A stretch of 12,621 nt of DNA from the NCBI GenBank assembly GCA_037384225.1, contig JARROD010000153.1, positions 1-12,621 of the forward strand, written 5' to 3'. This DNA is from JARROD01 sp037384225 (lineage in GTDB: Bacteria > Pseudomonadota > Gammaproteobacteria > Pseudomonadales > Cellvibrionaceae). Both the position numbers and the translations under genes were made by a program. The notes below the pieces were generated by a model that was given only the letters and a program-made list of their open reading frames with translations, was not told the DNA's origin and ran no database searches. This document shows, in pieces, positions 6,125-12,621 of this stretch (position 1 is the stretch's first letter; each line of letters starts with the position of its first letter).

Positions 6125-6724
6125 ATGAATTTTACTAACATACGAACTATCCAAATCACAGCGTATCTGCTGTTGGCGCTGGTGGTTTCGCAGACACTTT
6201 TTACTATTCTCTACGTTGCAGAGATTAATTTTTCACGGCAACTTTTCTGGGGCTTGGAAGGCTTGCTCTTCACCATTCTAGCGGCGTTTGCTGGAGCCGC
6301 GATGGTGCAGTCTAAAGACTACCAAGTGGGATGGTCCGCCATTGCGTTCAGCGCAGTACTCAATGTAGTGCAGGTTAGTATTGGTCTCACTATGTTCGGA
6401 CCATTTCGCGAAGTCTCTAGTCAACTCGATGCACTTGGGCCTGCAACAGGAGCCGTCGTAGCCTTGTCCTTTATGATCTATTACGCAGCAAAGCTCTTGT
6501 TGGGCTTTGCTGCACTCATTTTCGGAATTGCCAAAATGACTGAGGGTTCCAGGACATTGGGAGGCTTGACTGCGCTGGTTGGCGTTATTGCTATGTTAGC
6601 TAATGCGATCTTGATCGCGTTTGGACCTGATGCCTTTCTACCCTCTCCTGTTGCTGGGGGATCGGGCGTTCTTGCAACCTTGCTTTTGGCGCTCTGCCTG
6701 ATGAGTGTTGTCCGCGAAGATTAA
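6125..6724 (+). CDS. Conserved-looking six-helix inner membrane protein of unknown function
   Basis: This 199-residue protein is almost entirely hydrophobic. Predicted membrane helices lie at about 10-33, 41-62, 69-91, 110-136, 148-168 and 179-196, with short loops such as NFSRQLFWGLEG (35-46) and FGPFREVSSQLDALGP (91-106). It has no enzymatic motif, no Sec-cleaved signal and no transporter signature that I recognise. Similar small membrane proteins have, from memory, been labelled thiamine biosynthesis protein ThiC in some gammaproteobacteria; true ThiC is a soluble radical-SAM enzyme of about 600 residues, so that name would be wrong here. The ATG has AAGG about ten bases upstream. The gene stands alone between the IS21 remnant and the transglycosylase gene; no operon partner is evident. 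Confidence 0.75.
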   Translation: MNFTNIRTIQITAYLLLALVVSQTLFTILYVAEINFSRQLFWGLEGLLFTILAAFAGAAMVQSKDYQVGWSAIAFSAVLNVVQVSIGLTMFGPFREVSSQLDALGPATGAVVALSFMIYYAAKLLLGFAALIFGIAKMTEGSRTLGGLTALVGVIAMLANAILIAFGPDAFLPSPVAGGSGVLATLLLALCLMSVVRED

Positions 6725-6902
6725 TGTGTGGCCGAAAACCTGCATTTTCAGTACCCACGGTATTGGAAAACCGGGCGGCTCATTTTATAGTAGCAAGGCT
6801 TGGATCGGGGTTCAGGCGTGTTTCTGAATGCCCTTATCCTCATTGGGCGCAGCATTCATCGCTACCCGTAATATTCAGTAACCTCGGTAGATTGGGTTGT
6901 TC

Positions 6903-8099
6903 ATGTCACGTTTTCTCTATTGGATTTTGTTCCTTTCCTATTGTTCTCTCTATGCCCCCTTCGGCGCCGCAGAAGAAGCGTTTGCCGGCTGCGTGGCGGA
7001 TTTACAGCGCAAAGCCCGCCAGCAGGGCCTGGGGCCAAAGATAGTGGATGAAGTGTTGGGCGGGGTCAAGTTTGCGCCCAAAGTGATCGAGCTCGACCGC
7101 CGGCAACCGGAATTTACCGCTACTTTTGCCGATTACCTCAACAAACGGGTGACCGAGGACAGGGTGAAACGCGGCCGCGAATTGCTGGCCAGGCACCGCA
7201 AGCTGCTGGACCAGCTCCTGCGCCAATACGGCGTGCCCCCCCAGTATCTGGTGGCATTTTGGGGACTGGAGAGCAATTACGGCGTTTACCTGGGCTATAT
7301 GCCGGTGCTGGATTCCCTGGCCACGCTGGCCTGTGACCAGCGCCGCAGCGAATTCTTCACCACTCAGTTGCTAACGGCGCTGCACCTGATTGGCCCCCGG
7401 GGAGTTGAACCCGATCAGATGCAGGGCTCCTGGGCGGGCGCCATGGGGCATACCCAGTTCATGCCTGAGACCTATAAAAAGTACGCGGTGGACGGCGATG
7501 GCGACAGCCGCGTGGACCTGTGGAACAGCATTCCGGACGCCATGGCCTCGGCGGCCAACTTTCTCGCCGGGCTGGGTTGGAAAACCGGGCTGCGCTGGGG
7601 GCGGGAGGTGGTGCTGCCGGAGAATTTCACCTACAAGGAAGTCGGCATTCAAAACCGGCGGCCACTGAATGAATGGCGCGAATTGGGCATTGTCACCGCT
7701 TTCGGAGGGCCTATCCCGCAGGCTGATGTACAGGCGGCGCTACTGGTGCCGGCCGGGCATCAAGGGCCGGCCTTTCTGGTTTACGACAATTTCGATGTGA
7801 TTATGGAGTGGAACCGCTCCGAGTTTTACGCCCTGGCGGTGGGGTACCTGGCGGACCGCATCAATGGCGGGGGCACACTAAAACAACCGCCGCCAGACCA
7901 GCCGCCGTTGAGCATCGCCCAGGTAAAGGAACTGCAAACACGGCTGAATACCCTGGGGTTCGAGGCTGGCGAGCCGGACGGCATACTCGGGCCGGGTACC
8001 CGCAGGGCCATTCGGGCGCTTCAGCATCAGCGCGACATGGTGGCGGATGGCTACCCAGCGGCAGCGGTGCTTAAGGAATTGGGCATTTCCCTGGAATGA
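6903..8099 (+). CDS. MltB-type lytic murein transglycosylase with C-terminal peptidoglycan-binding domain
   Basis: The enzyme cleaves the MurNAc-GlcNAc bond of peptidoglycan in the periplasm, leaving 1,6-anhydro-MurNAc ends, for wall turnover or remodelling. From the ATG it has 398 residues. Residues 1-22 form a signal peptide (FLYWILFLSYCSLYAPFGA). The SLT_2 catalytic domain covers about 25-310, with catalytic Glu123 in FWGLESNYG, the conserved WAGAMGHTQFMP at 177-188 and an acidic DGDGDSRVD loop at 197-205 like the calcium loop of E. coli Slt35. A PG_binding_1 domain follows at about 336-396 (VKELQTRLNTLGF, then DGILGPGTRRAIRALQ). The ATG at 6903 is preferred to the TTG two codons earlier because it directly precedes a normal signal peptide. 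No lipobox is seen, so it is probably soluble periplasmic. The gene is markedly GC-rich. Confidence 0.92.
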   Translation: MSRFLYWILFLSYCSLYAPFGAAEEAFAGCVADLQRKARQQGLGPKIVDEVLGGVKFAPKVIELDRRQPEFTATFADYLNKRVTEDRVKRGRELLARHRKLLDQLLRQYGVPPQYLVAFWGLESNYGVYLGYMPVLDSLATLACDQRRSEFFTTQLLTALHLIGPRGVEPDQMQGSWAGAMGHTQFMPETYKKYAVDGDGDSRVDLWNSIPDAMASAANFLAGLGWKTGLRWGREVVLPENFTYKEVGIQNRRPLNEWRELGIVTAFGGPIPQADVQAALLVPAGHQGPAFLVYDNFDVIMEWNRSEFYALAVGYLADRINGGGTLKQPPPDQPPLSIAQVKELQTRLNTLGFEAGEPDGILGPGTRRAIRALQHQRDMVADGYPAAAVLKELGISLE

Positions 8100-8210
8100 G
8101 AAAAGGCGGCGTTTTCCAATAACCCGGAGTAAAGTGCCTCAAACCGCTCGGGGTCCGGGGTATAGGAAGTATAAAGCACCTTTTTGCCCCTGGCCGCGTC
8201 GCTCCTCCTT
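8092..8210 (-). pseudogene. Possible C-terminal remnant of a gene convergent with the transglycosylase
   Basis: The minus strand here reads KKVLYTSYTPDPERFEALYS and continues GLLENAAF before running antisense into the end of the transglycosylase gene. The amphipathic pattern and codon choice look like a real protein C-terminus, but no start is visible and the region upstream (8210-8260) degenerates into GGAGCGACG repeats before the inverted repeat of the nitrilase cassette. I cannot name the family. It may be the tail of a gene cut off when the neighbouring cassette arrived, or a chance open frame in GC-rich DNA. Confidence 0.25.
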
Positions 8211-8265
8211 ACGTGGGGCCTGCCACGCGGCGTCGTCGCTCCTTGACAGGGACAAAAATTGACGC

Positions 8266-8301
8266 ACTCTGAAAACGTAAATCTCAAACGCTTTGGGTAT
8301 A
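8266..8301 (+). repeat. Left arm of 36-bp inverted repeat flanking the nitrilase gene
   Basis: The arm begins ACTCTGAAAACGTAAATCTC and ends TTTGGGTATA. It matches the reverse complement of 9312-9347 at 35 of 36 positions. It lies only 11 bases beyond the nitrilase stop codon. Weaker similarity seems to extend outside the arm (AAAT-T/C-GAC) and inside it (TTCG then GGTGA, with a 12-base insertion in the right copy). Confidence 0.85.
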
Positions 8302-8312
8302 TTCGCAGGTGA

Positions 8313-9254
8313 TTAGTTTAAAATATTTCGACGGGTTTTATCAACGGTAAGCTGGGTGACATCGGGGCGAGAATAATGACCACAAGGATCAAAATTTTGT
8401 CTTTCTTCTCTAACTCGTTGATGATCAATTTCGACGGTAAAGACGCCTTCTTCATTTACAACCGGTTCTAGTAACCAGGAGCCATCAGGGTTAGCCACAC
8501 AAGAGCCACCATTGGCTAAAATGTCTGGAGCATTTTGTTTGACGGTTTCGAGTTCAGGAATAATCGGTTGGATCTGCTCCGAATTAAATACGCTCGAAAC
8601 AGACACCACATACGAGCGTGACTCTTTCGCAATAAAACGAGTAATGTCCTGTGTGTTGTTGAGACTGCCTGGCCAAATAGCGATATGCAAATCTTCACCC
8701 TGTGCATACAAACTGGTTCTTGCCAGTGGCATCCAGTTTTCCCAACAATTTAAAGCTCCAACTGTAAATGGGCCTAGTGGATGAGTAACCAAACCATGGC
8801 CGTCTCCTTGCGCCCATACAAGTCTTTCTTCGTAAGTAGGCATTAGCTTTCGATGAACGGATTTAATTTCTCCTGACTGATTAATATAAACAAGAGAGCA
8901 ATAAACACTATGCCCGGAGTTTGATTTTTCGATGAGGCCGAGTACACAAGCAATATTATTCTTTTTACACGTTTCTAATACTGATGAAAGTTCGTCTTTT
9001 TGTAAATCAACTGATTGAGAAACATAATGCGCATAAAGGGATTTTTGGAATTGGGAGTTAAATTGTGCGCCATTGGTAAAATCTAACCAGAAGGGATAAC
9101 CGGGTAATAATGCTTCACTGAACACGACTAATGAACAATGTTTATCAGCGGCAATTTTTATAGATTGATTTATCTTAGCAAGTGTTGCAATTTTATCGAG
9201 CCAAATTGGAGAAATTTGCGCCAAACCCACGGTTAAATTTGTATTATTTGTCAT
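8313..9254 (-). CDS. Nitrilase (carbon-nitrogen hydrolase superfamily)
   Basis: This 313-residue cytoplasmic enzyme should hydrolyse an organic nitrile to the carboxylic acid and ammonia. The nitrilase triad is complete: Glu47 in VVFSEALLPGYPFW, Lys136 in HRKLMPTYEERLVW, and Cys170 in ALNCWENWMPLAR; Glu143 is the second conserved glutamate. CWEN followed by MPLAR is characteristic of the true nitrilase branch rather than amidases. The length is at the short end of the 300-370 usual for the branch, with a short C-terminal tail. The ATG (9252-9254) is preceded by three AAGGGC hexamers that supply the ribosome-binding site. The gene is AT-rich compared with the transglycosylase and boxed by inverted repeats, pointing to transfer. 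No partner gene (for example nitrile hydratase or a regulator) is adjacent. The natural substrate cannot be read from sequence. Confidence 0.9.
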   Translation of the reverse strand: MTNNTNLTVGLAQISPIWLDKIATLAKINQSIKIAADKHCSLVVFSEALLPGYPFWLDFTNGAQFNSQFQKSLYAHYVSQSVDLQKDELSSVLETCKKNNIACVLGLIEKSNSGHSVYCSLVYINQSGEIKSVHRKLMPTYEERLVWAQGDGHGLVTHPLGPFTVGALNCWENWMPLARTSLYAQGEDLHIAIWPGSLNNTQDITRFIAKESRSYVVSVSSVFNSEQIQPIIPELETVKQNAPDILANGGSCVANPDGSWLLEPVVNEEGVFTVEIDHQRVREERQNFDPCGHYSRPDVTQLTVDKTRRNILN

Positions 9255-9260
9255 AATTTT

Positions 9261-9278
9261 GCCCTTGCCCTTGCCCTT
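9261..9278 (-). repeat. Threefold hexamer repeat forming the nitrilase ribosome-binding region
   Basis: GCCCTT occurs three times in tandem on the plus strand, so the mRNA reads AAGGGC three times, ending six bases before the ATG. Each unit contains an AAGGG Shine-Dalgarno-like core. Gain or loss of units would change the number of possible ribosome-binding sites and the local spacing. Confidence 0.7.
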
Positions 9279-9311
9279 GGGTTAAGACTCTCACCCGAAC
9301 CCCCTCAGAGC

Positions 9312-9347
9312 TATACCCAAAGCGTTTGAGATTTAGGTTTTCAGAGT
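9312..9347 (-). repeat. Right arm of 36-bp inverted repeat flanking the nitrilase gene
   Basis: This is the reverse complement of 8266-8301 with a single mismatch. It begins TATACCCAAAGCGTTTGAGA and lies 57 bases upstream of the nitrilase ATG, so the nitrilase promoter is either within these 57 bases or supplied by the arm or flanking DNA. Confidence 0.85.
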
Positions 9348-9838
9348 TTGGTCGATTTGACAGAAAAGTAACGGACAAATGACTCTCAGGACGCAAGTCG
9401 TCCCCCCGTCCCACGTTAACGTTGGCAGTGTATCTTGGGAACTTGAGAGCGTCAATCAAATAGACGAGTCTGCGAAGGATCGTTTTGCACCATACGGCGA
9501 TCAATTTTGGCCAGTCTCTGGAGGTTCTGACAAAGCCATCCTCGAACCCTGTCAGCTCGCACTATTTGATACCGGAACCTGATGATCCAAGTTAGCAAAA
9601 TTACGCAGACGAATCGGCACCAGATTTTTGTCTACGGACACCCCCTCACTCCAAAAAAATGTCGCTGTCAGGGGCGGTGTGTTACCCAATTCCCACAGAA
9701 TAAATAATATAGAATAAATTATTTATAAATTAATATCCCTGTGATTGACTTATGCCTGCTCAAGCATCAGCCTACCAATTACCCGGGGGTGGTCGCAGAA
9801 CTATTATTCAAAAATGACTGGGGTTTGTGGGGGAAGAA
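9348..9838. other. Intergenic region without a recognisable gene
   Basis: These 491 bases hold no gene I can support. An open frame at 9379-9582 on the plus strand (67 residues) has no good ribosome-binding site and no recognisable motif. A small hairpin GGACG-CAAGT-CGTCC lies at 9389-9403 and a palindrome ACGTTAACGT at 9413-9422. From about 9700 to 9745 the DNA turns strongly AT-rich, which probably marks the promoter region of the downstream receptor gene; I cannot pick a clear -35/-10 pair. Confidence 0.5.
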
Positions 9839-12621
9839 ATGAATATCACTCGAGATCAGGGGCTCAACAAGCATCAGAGCAAGGTGAGGTTGCTATCCAC
9901 CTGTGCTGCCATGGCAATTGGCCTGGCGGTTTTGGCTGCGCCGGTAAATGCACAGCAAGCCGGTGGTGTAAGGGGCTATTTGACCAACTCTGAAGGTGTT
10001 GCTGCAGAAGGTGTTGTTATTGAAGCGCGCAGCTCAGTAATGCCGCAGCCAAGGACAACACACTCAGCAGCAAACGGTCGTTATCAGTTCCCGCTTTTGC
10101 CGCCGGGAACTTATGAGCTTACTTTCCGTTTCCCAGATGGCACAGTTGAGACAAGAACGGTTGTCGTTGAACTGCAGCAACGTTCACAAGTAGATGTTGC
10201 ACTGGACGAAAGCGCTGCGGAATTCGAAGAGATCGTTGTTGAGGAAACGCGCTCTGTGTTGGCGCAGGGTAACGGGTCGCTGCGTAATTCGCTCGGTGCA
10301 GACGTCGTGGAAGGTATTCCAACCGGTCAGGAATACCGTGACCTGCAGAAACTGATCCCAGGCGTTCAATATTCTGAAGATTCCGTGCGCGGCCCAAGCG
10401 CTGGCGGTAGTGGTCAGGACAACTCCTACCAGTTTGATGGTGTTGATGTAACGCTGCCGCTGTTTGGCACGCTCTCTGCTGAGCCATCATCACATGATAT
10501 TGCAAGTGTCTCTATCGTACGTGGTGGCGCACAGGCAATCGGCTTTAACAGATCTGGTGGTTTTCAGATGAACACCATTTCCAAGCGCGGTACAGATGAG
10601 TTGCACGGCGAAACGCGTTACCAGATGCAGTCGGCGGGTATGACAGCCGAACGCAAGACAACGGACGGCGGCACTGTATTTGAAGAAGACAAAACGTGGC
10701 TTACCGCCAGCCTTGGTGGTCCGCTGGTCAAAGAGCGTCTGTATTTCTATACATCTTATTACCACCCTGAAGTTAAGCGTGAAAACGGCAGCAATGCCTA
10801 TGGTGAAATCCCAGGTTACAAAAGCGAGCGCGATGAGTTTTTCGGTAAGCTGACATTCTCCCCAACTGACAATATTCTGTTGGATGCAAGTTACCGTACC
10901 TCTGACCGTACTGTAAGTAACGATATCATCGGTGACTTTGAGACTGCATCTGCAGCGGCAGGTAGTGAAGCTGCACAGGACATCGCAATTGTTGAAGGTT
11001 CATGGATCGTAGATGAGGAGAGTTCCTTCAGCTTCAAGTATACGAACTTTGTATATGATACCTCGGGCCGCCCAGATACTCTGTTTGACATCGCTACGGG
11101 CGAAGGCGTTGCACTGAATATTAATGATTTGGCAAACCAGGGCTATCTGAACGTTCCATCACTTGTTGATGGCGAAGATGACTATAACGCCTTCATCCAG
11201 CCATTCATTGATCAATATGGCTATATTGACGGCGGTGTGCCAACTGGCGGTGGCGGTGTCGGTGGATACTTCCGCATTGACGATACCAAGTTCACTCGTG
11301 AGGCGTTTGAAGCATCCTATGACCGGACCTTCTACATCGGTGATTCAACTCACGATATTCACCTTGGCTTCCAGACACAATCTGTTGAAGAAGACCTGAT
11401 AAGAAGCTCAAACGGCTGGGGCAGCATCACCATTCCTGGTGGTCGGGTAACGGCATCTGACGGTGTAACGCCTGTATACTTCCACGCACGCATGAGCGTT
11501 ACCGGAGACGATTCAGTTGCAAGCATCAACTCAAAGTCAAAGCTGCAAAGCATTGAAATTAACGACCGCATTGAAATGGGTGATTTTGTAATCAATGCGG
11601 GTGTGATGCTTAGCCATGATACTTATTATGGTCAGGGTCTGCGCGAGGCGGATGGCACACTGTCTGGTTTCGAGCTTGCGCCGGGTAACCGTTATAAAAT
11701 GTACGAAACAGACTGGGCAGATATGGTCCAGCCACGTTTCGGCGTTACATGGAATTACAAAGATAACGCAGCAGTATACGCCAACTTCGCGCGCTACTAT
11801 CCTTCTGCCTCATCACTTGCACGGGCGGCCTCCTGGGACCGCAACCTTCGCGGTACTGTTGATGTAAACTTCGGCGAAGACGGTAACTTCATTGAGATGA
11901 CACAGGTTGGGTCATCCTCTGGTAAGGTTTTCCAGGAAGATATGGACCCACGCAAAATCGATGAATTCCTCGTTGGTTGGCGCGGTGAGGTAACATCTAA
12001 ACTGAGCTTGCGTGGTCACGTACGGCATCGTCGTGGACGCAATTTCTGGGAAGATACGCCGAACGATGCACGTGTAACTCTCAATCCACCAGCCGATATT
12101 CCTCGGGAACTCTATGTTCCTAACCTGAATGAAATTCGGGCAGAAATTGGTGGCTCTTCGTACGTGATTGCACAGTTGGATGGTGCGTACACCAATTACT
12201 GGGAGGCCAGCCTGGAAGCTGATTATGCTACAGACCATTACTATCTGAGCGCGTCTTATGTCTGGAGCCGTTACACAGGTAACTTTGACCAGGACAACAC
12301 AACGACAGACAATGATGCGAATACCTTTATCGGGTCTTCTCTGATTGCCGACGGCGCAGGTCGTCAGTTGTGGGATTTCCGCGATGGTGTCTTGCGGGGC
12401 GACAGAACGCATGTGTTTAAGGCGTACGGTTATTATAATCTGAGTTGGAATGCGCGTTTTGGTGCCTTCATACTCTATCAGTCTGGTCAGCCATGGGAAG
12501 CTTGGGACTCTGAAGTTTACCGCGACCTGACAAGCAGCACGAGCGACACTAGCCGCTATGCAGAACCTGCTGGTTCTCGTCGTACAGACAGTCACTTCCA
12601 GGTTGATCTGAACTATACGCA
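9839..12621 (+). CDS. Partial: Oar-like TonB-dependent outer-membrane receptor
   Basis: The frame is open for 927 codons from the ATG at 9839-9841 to the right edge. Residues 1-38 form a signal peptide ending APVNA before QQAGG. Residues about 43-122 are a carboxypeptidase-regulatory-like beta-sandwich domain (VRGYLTNSEG, then NGRYQFPLLPPGTYEL). EEIVVE at 130-135 is a TonB-box-like stretch. A plug domain follows at about 150-250 (IPTGQEYRDLQKLIPGVQYS, YQFDGVDV, SIVRGGAQAIGF), then a long series of alternating strands for the beta-barrel (for example RLYFYTSYYHPEVK and YSLSASYVW-like repeats). The combination is typical of Oar-type receptors, which import large substrates such as carbohydrates or peptides using TonB energy. 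The substrate is unknown and no hydrolase or transporter partner is in view. GGGG five bases before the ATG supplies the ribosome-binding site. The C-terminal strands lie beyond the window. Confidence 0.9.
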   Translation, partial: MNITRDQGLNKHQSKVRLLSTCAAMAIGLAVLAAPVNAQQAGGVRGYLTNSEGVAAEGVVIEARSSVMPQPRTTHSAANGRYQFPLLPPGTYELTFRFPDGTVETRTVVVELQQRSQVDVALDESAAEFEEIVVEETRSVLAQGNGSLRNSLGADVVEGIPTGQEYRDLQKLIPGVQYSEDSVRGPSAGGSGQDNSYQFDGVDVTLPLFGTLSAEPSSHDIASVSIVRGGAQAIGFNRSGGFQMNTISKRGTDELHGETRYQMQSAGMTAERKTTDGGTVFEEDKTWLTASLGGPLVKERLYFYTSYYHPEVKRENGSNAYGEIPGYKSERDEFFGKLTFSPTDNILLDASYRTSDRTVSNDIIGDFETASAAAGSEAAQDIAIVEGSWIVDEESSFSFKYTNFVYDTSGRPDTLFDIATGEGVALNINDLANQGYLNVPSLVDGEDDYNAFIQPFIDQYGYIDGGVPTGGGGVGGYFRIDDTKFTREAFEASYDRTFYIGDSTHDIHLGFQTQSVEEDLIRSSNGWGSITIPGGRVTASDGVTPVYFHARMSVTGDDSVASINSKSKLQSIEINDRIEMGDFVINAGVMLSHDTYYGQGLREADGTLSGFELAPGNRYKMYETDWADMVQPRFGVTWNYKDNAAVYANFARYYPSASSLARAASWDRNLRGTVDVNFGEDGNFIEMTQVGSSSGKVFQEDMDPRKIDEFLVGWRGEVTSKLSLRGHVRHRRGRNFWEDTPNDARVTLNPPADIPRELYVPNLNEIRAEIGGSSYVIAQLDGAYTNYWEASLEADYATDHYYLSASYVWSRYTGNFDQDNTTTDNDANTFIGSSLIADGAGRQLWDFRDGVLRGDRTHVFKAYGYYNLSWNARFGAFILYQSGQPWEAWDSEVYRDLTSSTSDTSRYAEPAGSRRTDSHFQVDLNYT

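Larger units (their letters stand above)
8266..9347. mobile_element. Putative single-gene mobile cassette (nitrilase between inverted repeats)
   Basis: A 1082-bp unit is bounded by 36-bp inverted repeats and contains one gene, no transposase and little spare DNA. The gene is visibly more AT-rich than the flanking transglycosylase. This architecture resembles mobile insertion cassettes: passenger genes bounded by IS-like ends and mobilised in trans. The arms do not match IS21 ends found earlier in the window. I see no convincing target-site duplication, so mobility is inference. Confidence 0.45.

Noticed and set aside
6903..6960. Lipoprotein signal on the transglycosylase (Cys in LSYC)
   Set aside because: The residues before Cys do not fit a lipobox (Tyr at -1) and the Cys lies within the hydrophobic core, so a normal Sec signal is more likely.
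9300..9440. Integron attC site near the nitrilase cassette
   Set aside because: The paired core sites (GTTRRRY and RYYYAAC) are not present, and the flanking repeats are inverted with respect to each other, whereas cassette attC sites are direct.
9244..9504. 86-codon minus-strand frame upstream of the nitrilase
   Set aside because: It reads through the right inverted repeat and the hexamer repeat (giving a GQGQGQ tail) and overlaps the nitrilase start; it is a by-product of repeats.
9745..9993. 82-codon plus-strand frame over the receptor start
   Set aside because: It is in a different frame from the receptor and covers the receptor signal peptide region; translation shows no protein-like pattern.
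11912..12595. 227-codon open frame on the minus strand
   Set aside because: It is antisense to the TonB-dependent receptor, whose frame is open across the whole region with clear domain motifs.
1..12621. CRISPR array, tRNA, rRNA or riboswitch
   Set aside because: No regularly spaced repeats, no cloverleaf with a CCA-type end and no conserved riboswitch core were seen on either strand by eye.

Overview
The window looks like a patchwork stretch of a Gram-negative, probably gammaproteobacterial, chromosome. The clues are a periplasmic lytic transglycosylase, an outer-membrane TonB-dependent receptor, class I (CesT-like) type III secretion chaperones, an IS21-family remnant and a fragment of a family GH5 mannanase. 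The taxonomic guess is inference; there is no rRNA or other clean marker. Base composition is visibly uneven: the transglycosylase gene is GC-rich, the nitrilase gene AT-rich and the rest intermediate, which fits an accessory region.

Bases 1-4591 (all minus strand) form a probable type III secretion effector/chaperone operon. In transcription order it holds a 176-aa hydrophilic protein, a 745-aa protein with C-terminal hydrophobic segments and an HELVH sequence, two CesT-like chaperones (183 and 142 aa), a short gap with a degenerate copy of an effector-like N-terminus, a third CesT-like chaperone (166 aa), and the start of a Ser/Pro-rich protein that leaves the window. Most genes overlap or nearly abut, and two are best explained by TTG starts. 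No secretion-apparatus gene is visible. The 220-bp AT-rich region ahead of the operon carries a TATAAT hexamer followed directly by a perfect 6-3-6 dyad, a candidate promoter/operator.

Bases 4812-6060 are a graveyard. A VOC (glyoxalase-fold) gene carries a one-base frameshift and is fused in frame to the last ~90 residues of a GH5 mannanase-type enzyme. Beside it lies the 3' end of an IS21-family element whose istB gene has lost its 5' part and an internal segment.

Bases 6125-8099 (plus strand) hold two apparently intact genes: a six-helix membrane protein and an MltB-type lytic transglycosylase with a C-terminal peptidoglycan-binding domain. A possible remnant of a convergent gene follows.

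Bases 8266-9347 are the most unusual structural unit: an AT-rich nitrilase gene with all catalytic residues, boxed tightly by a 36-bp inverted repeat (35/36 identical) and carrying no transposase, like a single-gene mobile cassette. Its ribosome-binding region is a threefold GCCCTT (AAGGGC on the coding strand) hexamer repeat.

Bases 9348-9838 hold no gene I recognise. From 9839 to the right edge runs an uninterrupted reading frame for the first 927 residues of an Oar-like TonB-dependent receptor, which would take up an unknown substrate across the outer membrane.
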